Assembly (NCBI GenBank): GCA_902521005.1
Contig: CABYPZ010000001.1
Coordinates: 120,789-184,788 of the forward strand
DNA: 64,000 nucleotides
Direction of reading: 5' to 3'
Source: an uncultured Pelagibacteraceae bacterium
GTDB taxonomy: Bacteria; Pseudomonadota; Alphaproteobacteria; Pelagibacterales; Pelagibacteraceae
Positions 58,109-64,000 of the stretch are shown piece after piece; the stretch's first letter is position 1; the number at the start of each line of letters is the position of its first letter. A model generated the notes under the pieces. That model did no database searches. It was not told where the DNA came from and saw only the letters and a list, made by a program, of their open reading frames with translations. The translations under genes and the position numbers were made by a program.

Positions 58109-59221
58109 TACTGAAGAAGCTTCATCAGAAGATGAAGTTTTTGATCTAATTTTAGTTAAAGTTTCCTCACAATAGTTAATTTGCTTATTCATCAATTCTG
58201 GATTTTTTAAAAAGTAAACAACTGAATTATAAATCTCTTTAGCATTACAATCTTTTTGGATTAATTCTGGAATTATTTCTTTGTCGTTAATAATATTAAT
58301 GATGTTAGCAAATTTTATTTTGACCAACATTTTGACAATTAAAAAATTTAAAAAATTCATTTTATAGATAATTATAGAAGGAACCTTTGCATTACAAATT
58401 TCAAGAGAAACTGTTCCAGATTTTGAAACTGCAAAAGTAGATTTATTTAGTATTTGCTTTTTGATATTTTCTTCTGAAATAACTTCAACATTATCTAAAT
58501 TTGTATTATTTATTTTTTCACTTATTAAATTCTTATTCTCATCAGTAGAATGAAAAACGAAAAAGAAATTATTATATTTTTCATTCATCATATTTATAAA
58601 ATCTATCAAAATAGGTAAGAGTAAATTTACTTCAGATGATCTGCTACCGCAAAAAAGAGAAATGATTTTCTTATCATCTGTTATGATATTGGATAAGTCT
58701 ATTTTATTTTTTGTTTCATGCTCTAATAATGGATGACCAACAAAAGTGTTGGGGATATTTTCCTTATCAAAATATTTTTTTTCAAAATCGAATAATAATA
58801 ATATATGATCTAAAAACTTTTTAAACTTTTTAAGCCTACCCTCACGCCATACCCATACTTGTGGCGCTACATAATGAACAGTCTTAATTTCATTGTTTAA
58901 TTTTTTAACTTTTTCAGCTACTCTCAATGTAAAATCAGGACTATCTACGCTAAACAAAATATCTGGATTAAATTTTATTATCTCTTGTACAGTTGTGTTT
59001 ATTTTGCTCTTTATTTTAAAGATATTCAACAAAACACTTGTAAAACCAATATAAGTAATCTCTTTTAGATCATAAATAGATTTTATTCCTAATGAATTTA
59101 AATGTGTCCCGCCAACACAAGAATACTGAATATTAGAGTTATTTTTTTGAAGTTTAGATATGACTTTAGATGCAAGTTTATCTCCAGAAGGTTCGCCCGT
59201 TAATATGAAAATCTTTTTCAT
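58085..59221 (-). CDS. lpxB: Lipid-A-disaccharide synthase
   Basis: The 378-residue glycosyltransferase joins UDP-2,3-diacylglucosamine and lipid X. It has FILTGEPSGDKLASKVI at the start, SVDSPDFTLRVAEKVK, VHYVAPQVWVWREGRLKKFK, FVGHPLLEH and SLFCGSRSSEVNLLLPIL, with AVSKSGTVSLEICNAKVP near the end. It is the last of the lpx run and overlaps lpxI by 4 bases. Its last codons share DNA with the gltX 3' end. Confidence 0.96.
   Translation of the reverse strand: MKKIFILTGEPSGDKLASKVISKLQKNNSNIQYSCVGGTHLNSLGIKSIYDLKEITYIGFTSVLLNIFKIKSKINTTVQEIIKFNPDILFSVDSPDFTLRVAEKVKKLNNEIKTVHYVAPQVWVWREGRLKKFKKFLDHILLLFDFEKKYFDKENIPNTFVGHPLLEHETKNKIDLSNIITDDKKIISLFCGSRSSEVNLLLPILIDFINMMNEKYNNFFFVFHSTDENKNLISEKINNTNLDNVEVISEENIKKQILNKSTFAVSKSGTVSLEICNAKVPSIIIYKMNFLNFLIVKMLVKIKFANIINIINDKEIIPELIQKDCNAKEIYNSVVYFLKNPELMNKQINYCEETLTKIRSKTSSSDEASSVLNKFLIG
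58120..58142 (+). terminator. Intrinsic terminator for gltX, inside the lpxB coding end
   Basis: CTTCATC, loop AGAA, GATGAAG form a 7-base stem followed by TTTTT. It begins 12 bases after the gltX stop. The same DNA is the C-terminal coding part of lpxB on the other strand, so the terminator and the protein ending share sequence. Function is inferred from structure. Confidence 0.8.
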
Positions 59222-60012
59222 TTTACTAAGATAAACATCTTATTTTTGTTGGCAAATTTTATACATTTGCTTTTATCTAAAAAAACATGCTGTTTATTTT
59301 TAACTACAATGCCTTTTAAACCAGCAGTTTTGCTTTGACTTAGAGTTTTTAATCCTATGGTCGGTAGATCAACTCTTAAATCTTGTTTCTTTTTTGGAAA
59401 CTTAACTAAAACTCCATGATTTCTAATTTTTTTACTTCTGCTTTTTTCAAGCATTTTTTTTGTTCCACCTTTTCCTTCTATAGCAACAACTTTTTGATTT
59501 CTTACTACGACCCCTTGGCTAAAATTATATTTTTTTAAATTATTTAGTTTTTTAATTGCTTTATTAATATCTAACTTGTCTTGTTTGTTTGGTTTGGTCT
59601 TTGAATAATTGCCTCTTTTTAATGAAAGTTCAGGATTAAATTTTAGTGAATTTGCAGTTTTAATCTTATTTTGTGCTAATATTTTAATAATTTCTTTAAG
59701 TATGGCCGCATCGCCAAGCTTTGAGGCTTTAATTATTCTTGGGATATAATAAATACCTTTAAAATCTAACTTTAATCTAGAAAAGATTGGTTTGTTCACT
59801 TTTCCAGCAAATAAAACTTTTTTGCATTTATTTTCCTTGAGATGGTTAATTATTTTTCCAAATTGGCCTATAGAGACTGAATATGATTTTTTATCTTTTT
59901 TATATTTTTTAGATTTTGACAAATCAATTATCAAATACTTTATTTTCCTTTTTTTAACAGCTTTAAGAATTTCCTTTGGAAAATCAGTATCACCAAAAAT
60001 TAATCCAATCAT
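59218..60012 (-). CDS. lpxI: UDP-2,3-diacylglucosamine pyrophosphatase LpxI
   Basis: The 264-residue protein belongs to the LpxI (former DUF1009) family, which replaces LpxH in many alphaproteobacteria. Typical segments are IGLIFGDTDFPKEILKAVKK, SVSIGQFGKIINHLKE, LGDAAILKEIIKIL, VVRNQKVVAIEGKGGTKKML and VDLPTIGLKTLSQSKTAGLK. It yields lipid X from the LpxD product. It lies 1 base after lpxA and overlaps lpxB by 4. Confidence 0.93.
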   Translation of the reverse strand: MIGLIFGDTDFPKEILKAVKKRKIKYLIIDLSKSKKYKKDKKSYSVSIGQFGKIINHLKENKCKKVLFAGKVNKPIFSRLKLDFKGIYYIPRIIKASKLGDAAILKEIIKILAQNKIKTANSLKFNPELSLKRGNYSKTKPNKQDKLDINKAIKKLNNLKKYNFSQGVVVRNQKVVAIEGKGGTKKMLEKSRSKKIRNHGVLVKFPKKKQDLRVDLPTIGLKTLSQSKTAGLKGIVVKNKQHVFLDKSKCIKFANKNKMFILVK

Positions 60013-60013
60013 T

Positions 60014-60793
60014 TTAAGAAAATGGTGTGCAAATTGATCTTTTTTTATCTTTTGTTATAAAGTCAATTACATTTTTAACTAACGGATTTTCTTGAAAAGA
60101 ACCATTTAATTTGCTTATATTTTCATTGATATTTTTTGTAGCAAATATCTCCTTATAAGCTTCGCTTAAACCTAAGATGTCTTTATTTTCAAACTTAGCT
60201 CTTCTTAATCCTATTAAGTTCAATCCTTGTAATGAGTTTCTATTCCCAGTTGACAATCCATAGGGTATTACATCATGTAATACACCTGTCATCCCTCCTA
60301 TCATTGCCATTTGGCCAATTCTAGTAAATTGCTGAACAGCTGCATTTCCACCTATAACTACATTATCCTCTAATGTTACATGACCTCCTAAAGGTACATT
60401 GTTAGCAATAATAACATTATTTCCAACATTGCAGTCGTGTGCAACATGAGATGAGATCATAAAAAGACAATTATTTCCAATTTTTGTTATACCACCGCCT
60501 CCAATAGTACCAGGATTTACAGTAACATATTCCCTAAATTTATTATTGTCTCCTATTATTAAAGAAGTATCCTCGGCATTGTATTTCAAATCTTGTGGAT
60601 CATTTCCTATTGAAGCAAATGGATAAAATACATTTCCTTTTCCAATTTTAGTATTTCCAGAAATATTAACATGAGAGTGAATTACTACATTTTCATCAAT
60701 CTCAACATTTGCACCAATAACTGTGAACGGTCCAATTTTAACTGATGAATGAACCTTTGCATTTTGATTTATAATAGCAGTTTTATCAATCAT
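60014..60793 (-). CDS. lpxA: UDP-N-acetylglucosamine acyltransferase
   Basis: The 259-residue left-handed beta-helix protein has imperfect hexapeptide repeats from the start (INQNAKVHSSVKIGPFTVIG) to VVIGGNAAVQQFTRIGQMAM, the YPFASIGNDPQDLKY segment and a helical C-terminal domain. LpxA is the first step of lipid A synthesis. The catalytic His region is SSHVAHDCNVGNNVI. It overlaps lpxD by 4 bases and precedes lpxI by 1. Confidence 0.96.
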   Translation of the reverse strand: MIDKTAIINQNAKVHSSVKIGPFTVIGANVEIDENVVIHSHVNISGNTKIGKGNVFYPFASIGNDPQDLKYNAEDTSLIIGDNNKFREYVTVNPGTIGGGGITKIGNNCLFMISSHVAHDCNVGNNVIIANNVPLGGHVTLEDNVVIGGNAAVQQFTRIGQMAMIGGMTGVLHDVIPYGLSTGNRNSLQGLNLIGLRRAKFENKDILGLSEAYKEIFATKNINENISKLNGSFQENPLVKNVIDFITKDKKRSICTPFS

Positions 60794-61767
60794 TTGTTTT
60801 CTCTAATAAAATTTTTTAAATCTTTAGCAGGATAACCCATAACCTTTGAGTTATCTGGAATATTTTTTATTACACCGCTGCCTCCACCGATTTGAACATT
60901 ACTTCCAATTTTAAGATGTCCTGAAATACCAGCTTGTCCACCTATCATTACATTACTGCCTAATGTTGAACTACCAGCAAAACCAACTTGTCCAGCAATT
61001 ATACAATTATTACCAATCTTAACATTGTGCGCTATATGTATTTGATTATCTAGATATGTATTTTTTCCAATTATAGTATTTGAAAGAGAACCTCTATCAA
61101 TAGTTGATCCACAACCTATCTCTGCATTATCTTCAATTATAACTATACCAATTTGAGGGTATCTAAAATTTGATTTCTTATCAGGGAAGAAACCGAAACC
61201 TTTTTTTCCTATAACACAACCATCTAATATATGAACATTATTCTTAATAATAGAATTTCTTATAATTACATTTGATCCAATGGAGCAATTATTTCCAATG
61301 ACTACATTTTTTTCAATTATTGTATTATGGCCAATTAAACAGTCTGATCCTATATTGACATTTTTACCTATTAAAACATTTTTTCCAAACTTAACTTTTT
61401 CTTTGAATTCTGACTTATCAATATTTTCAACTGAAACATCAAAATTATCAGTAATTGAGTCGGGATAGAAAATTTTAGTAATCTGAGCTGTAACTAATAA
61501 AACTTTTTCTGATACAATCGGTTTGCAGTTATCAGGCAAATATGATTTAAGAGTTTCAGTAGTTATACAATAAGATGCTTTGGTTACTTTAGCTAAATCA
61601 ATATATTTTTTTGAATGGAAAAAAGTAATATCATTATTCTTGGCAGAAGATATATCTTTTATATCATTTATGTTTTCATCAGAAAAATTTTGATTATTTA
61701 AATCAATTAATTTCATTAAATAATTGATGTTATGTGGACCTGTATTCTTAAAAAAAGGATTTTCCAT
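60790..61767 (-). CDS. lpxD: UDP-3-O-(3-hydroxymyristoyl)glucosamine N-acyltransferase
   Basis: The 325-residue protein starts at MENPFFKNTGPHNI (an ATG 18 bases up is possible). An N-terminal uridine-binding domain (ITFFHSKKYIDLAKVTKASY) leads to a long hexapeptide-repeat helix (KFGKNVLIGKNVNIGSDCLI through SGHLKIGSNVQIGGGSG), with catalytic His in DNQIHIAHNVKIGNNC. It adds the second acyl chain in lipid A synthesis. It overlaps lpxA by 4 bases and lies after fabZ. Confidence 0.96.
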   Translation of the reverse strand: MENPFFKNTGPHNINYLMKLIDLNNQNFSDENINDIKDISSAKNNDITFFHSKKYIDLAKVTKASYCITTETLKSYLPDNCKPIVSEKVLLVTAQITKIFYPDSITDNFDVSVENIDKSEFKEKVKFGKNVLIGKNVNIGSDCLIGHNTIIEKNVVIGNNCSIGSNVIIRNSIIKNNVHILDGCVIGKKGFGFFPDKKSNFRYPQIGIVIIEDNAEIGCGSTIDRGSLSNTIIGKNTYLDNQIHIAHNVKIGNNCIIAGQVGFAGSSTLGSNVMIGGQAGISGHLKIGSNVQIGGGSGVIKNIPDNSKVMGYPAKDLKNFIRENK

Positions 61768-61821
61768 TAATAAGTTTAATATCAAAACCTTATAAAAATG
61801 CTTATCAAGTTTTATTGCTGA

Positions 61822-62274
61822 TTATTTCCTATCTACAATAGTAGCTGACCATTGAGCATCAGCCATTTTTTTTCCATCAACGAATGCTTCACCTTTATAT
61901 TTCCAAACTCTTCCATGAGATCTTATAGCCTCAATATTTAATTCTAGTTTACAGTCAGGAATTACAGGACTTCTAAATCGAGCTTTCTCAACACTCATTA
62001 AAAAGACAAGTTTATTTTCATATTCGGATTTATCTATTCCTGCGGCTGTTAAAGCTGCAGCAGCTTGTCCGAAAGCTTCGACTATCAAAACACCTGGCAT
62101 AACTGGTTGTCCAGGAAAATGACCCTGAACAAAAAAGCTGTTTTTTTTTACATTTACAATTGCTGTGGCAGAAAATAGTTTTTTAATATTAATTAACTCA
62201 TCTATTAATAACATTGGTTCTCTATGAGGCAACAAAGCTATTATGTCATCTTTAGTAAGCTTATTATTCATCAA
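61822..62274 (-). CDS. fabZ: 3-hydroxyacyl-ACP dehydratase FabZ
   Basis: The 150-residue hot-dog-fold dehydratase has LLPHREPMLLIDELI, then FPGQPVMPGVLIVEAFGQAA with the catalytic His and Glu region, KARFRSPVIPDCKLELNIEA. It dehydrates 3-hydroxyacyl-ACP in fatty acid synthesis. It starts with two ATGs, so the N-terminus is uncertain by one residue. It lies between ompH (4-base overlap) and lpxD, whereas lpxD comes first in many other proteobacteria. Confidence 0.95.
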   Translation of the reverse strand: MMNNKLTKDDIIALLPHREPMLLIDELINIKKLFSATAIVNVKKNSFFVQGHFPGQPVMPGVLIVEAFGQAAAALTAAGIDKSEYENKLVFLMSVEKARFRSPVIPDCKLELNIEAIRSHGRVWKYKGEAFVDGKKMADAQWSATIVDRK

Positions 62275-62798
62275 TCTATTTTAATTTCTTTAATTTTATC
62301 ATTTAATAATTTTAAGATGATTTCGGTAATCTCCAAATCAGATCTTGCAATTAAAATACTATCTTTTGGCAAAATTATATCAATCAAATTTTTTTTTGCA
62401 TAAGCCTCAATTAGTGGGTTTATATTTTTGATTAAAATACTAGTGGACTTAGCTTTAATCTCATTTATTTTATTTCTTGAGTCTTTTTGTTGGTCTCTAA
62501 AATCTTTAACTTTTTTTTTAAAATTAGAAACTTTTTTATTAAACTCATCAGATGATAATATATTTTTTTGAGATAATATTTCTTTTTCCTCTTTTGCTAA
62601 TTCAGACTCTGTATTTTTAAATGTTTCTAAATCTGCTTTGTATTTGTTTTCAATTTTTTTTGTAATTAGTTTCCCTGCAATTGAATCATTTAATAATTTA
62701 TCAATATCAATGTAAGCAATTTTTTCTTGTCCATACGATAAATTTTGAAATTGTAATAAAGTTAAAAAAATTAAAATTTTAATAAATTTAATTATCAT
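62271..62798 (-). CDS. OmpH/Skp-family periplasmic chaperone
   Basis: The 175-residue protein has a signal peptide (IIKFIKILIFLTLLQFQNLS, cleaved near residue 23) and KIAYIDIDKLLNDSIAGKL, the start of Skp proteins, then a long coiled coil of Lys, Glu and Asp residues (about 50-130). Skp escorts outer-membrane proteins to BamA. It overlaps bamA by one base and fabZ by 4, the usual envelope-biogenesis order. Confidence 0.9.
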   Translation of the reverse strand: MIIKFIKILIFLTLLQFQNLSYGQEKIAYIDIDKLLNDSIAGKLITKKIENKYKADLETFKNTESELAKEEKEILSQKNILSSDEFNKKVSNFKKKVKDFRDQQKDSRNKINEIKAKSTSILIKNINPLIEAYAKKNLIDIILPKDSILIARSDLEITEIILKLLNDKIKEIKID

Positions 62799-64000
62799 TA
62801 AAATGTTGTGCCAATATCAAATCTAAAAGTTTCAGTTATGTCTGTATCAGCTTTTGTTAAAGGTTGAGACAATGAAAATGATAGTGGACCTATTGGAGTG
62901 AACCAATCAACTGACAAACCTGTTGAAGATCGAATTTTACTACTATCTAGACTAGAGTTATAATCAACACCCCAAACATTTCCTGCATCATAAAAAAATT
63001 TGAAATCAACATTTTCTAAATCTTTTAATAAATCTGGTAATGTAGTTGATATGTTTAATGAAGATAAATAATTACCACCAATAAAATCTGTTCCATCTTT
63101 TGGACCGACTCTTCCTGACTCAAAACCTCTTAAGTTACGAGATGATAAATATAATCTTTTTGAAAGACGAACATCTTCGTCGTTTATAGAATTAACTGCT
63201 TTCGCTTGGAATTTTAAAGCAAATATCATTTCTTCTGTTATTGAATGGTAATTTGTAAAAGTAAAAGAATTTGATAATGCCCCATCATCGCTAATCAAGG
63301 GTAAGGATTGATAAAAACTTGTTTTGTATCCCTCGGAAGGTTGAAAATTTTGATTTAATTTATTTAGTGTAAATTGATATTTCAAATCAGTTTCGAAATA
63401 ATCACCTGCATTTTTCTTTTGAGACGCTGATGCTTTGCTGCCAGTTTCTAATTTCTCTTGGAAAACCGACAGTGCTGGCGAAAAATATACATCTTCGAAT
63501 TGCTCATAAGATGTACCAAAACTAAAGCCAGTTTTTCTATTTTTATAACCAAACTTACTTAATACATCTTTTGTGTTATTTTCTACTGAGGTTACTAAAT
63601 CTTTTTCAGAATTTTTAAAATTAGGGTCTGTTCGTTGTAATCTTAAATTTAAACCATCATCTCTTAAAGTGAATGAAGTATCTAATTTAATTCCTTTACC
63701 TAGATAATTTTTCTCTTTAATACCTCCAGTAATTGAAGTTCCACTAGACCCGGTACCTGCACCTGCCATTATTTCACCTGTGGGCATTTCTTCAACTGTT
63801 AAGTTTATAATTTTTTTATTATCAACATCTATAATCTCTTTTTTTACATTTTTAAATATACCAGTAGACTTTATTGAATTTACAGTTTTGGTTAATAGAA
63901 TATCATTATATGGATCTCCTTCATCAAGTAAAAACTTATTTCTGATTACTTTTTCACGAGTAACATAATTACCTAAAACATTAATTCGACTGATAAAAGA
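62798..64000 (-). CDS. bamA: Outer-membrane assembly factor BamA, C-terminal part (cut by window edge)
   Basis: The frame is open from the window end and codes for the last 401 residues. It begins in a POTRA domain (RINVLGNYVTREKVIRNKFL, then GDPYNDILLTKTVNSIKSTG) and continues with the beta-barrel (GSSGTSITGGIKEKNYLGKG). The signature loop-6 motif is LRGFESGRVGPKDG. The last strand ends in RFDIGTTF, a Phe-terminated barrel signal. BamA inserts outer-membrane proteins. It heads ompH-fabZ-lpxD-lpxA-lpxI-lpxB. Confidence 0.97.
   Translation of the reverse strand, partial: SFISRINVLGNYVTREKVIRNKFLLDEGDPYNDILLTKTVNSIKSTGIFKNVKKEIIDVDNKKIINLTVEEMPTGEIMAGAGTGSSGTSITGGIKEKNYLGKGIKLDTSFTLRDDGLNLRLQRTDPNFKNSEKDLVTSVENNTKDVLSKFGYKNRKTGFSFGTSYEQFEDVYFSPALSVFQEKLETGSKASASQKKNAGDYFETDLKYQFTLNKLNQNFQPSEGYKTSFYQSLPLISDDGALSNSFTFTNYHSITEEMIFALKFQAKAVNSINDEDVRLSKRLYLSSRNLRGFESGRVGPKDGTDFIGGNYLSSLNISTTLPDLLKDLENVDFKFFYDAGNVWGVDYNSSLDSSKIRSSTGLSVDWFTPIGPLSFSLSQPLTKADTDITETFRFDIGTTF

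Overview
The window looks like a piece of a SAR11 (Candidatus Pelagibacter-type) alphaproteobacterial chromosome. The evidence is the very AT-rich sequence (about 30 % G+C by eye), genes packed with 1 to 8 base overlaps, no gene-free stretch over about 200 bases, Lys/Asn/Ile-rich proteins, and alphaproteobacterial gene orders that appear to have lost members. No phage, insertion sequence, integrase or CRISPR array was seen. The species is inferred from content and synteny, not from a marker search.

Layout. 1-5435: gyrA (cut by the window edge) and ssb on the minus strand, then uvrA and an orphan PuuD/urate-hydroxylase-type membrane protein. 5436-16238: a long minus-strand run dgt, argS, a small membrane protein, nagZ, scpA, scpB, tatA, tatB, tatC, serS, yajC, secD, secF. 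16286-24020: erpA and xthA; a Ldh/DpkA-type reductase; a zinc locus (znuA opposite znuC-znuB-zur, with two Zur-box-like palindromes between them); arsC and an AqpS-like channel; and a PiT-type permease behind a structured leader. 24044-29579: valS, ilvD and a manC-type guanylyltransferase. 29699-34889: tRNA-Cys, tRNA-Asn, an XRE regulator, the aapJQMP amino-acid ABC transporter and tRNA-Arg. 34942-42083: a TPR protein of unknown function, trkH, trkA, ntrX, ntrY. 42118-50637: ispDF, pgpA and cinA facing tpiA, secG, pyrG, kdsA, eno, ftsB, lipA and a Coq10/RatA protein. 50694-58108: a PpiD-like protein, trpE, trpG, trpD, trpC, lexA (with an alphaproteobacterial SOS box) and gltX. 58085-64000: the outer-membrane and lipid A run bamA (cut), ompH, fabZ, lpxD, lpxA, lpxI, lpxB.

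Most genes are housekeeping: DNA gyrase and repair, protein export (Sec, Tat, Bam), chromosome condensation, aminoacyl-tRNA synthetases, tryptophan, isoprenoid, lipoate, CTP and lipid A synthesis. The points most worth a second look are: two housekeeping genes (eno and trpE) that are each out of frame by one extra A in a poly-A run; the tandem Zur boxes and the 45-bp in-frame His/Asp repeat of znuA; the possible cis-regulatory RNA before the PiT-type permease; the ars/PiT neighbourhood; an NtrX lacking the sigma-54 loop; and an uncharacterised Cys-containing domain behind TPRs. I did not find a clearly new multi-gene system; the TPR protein and the PiT leader are the best candidates for undescribed biology.
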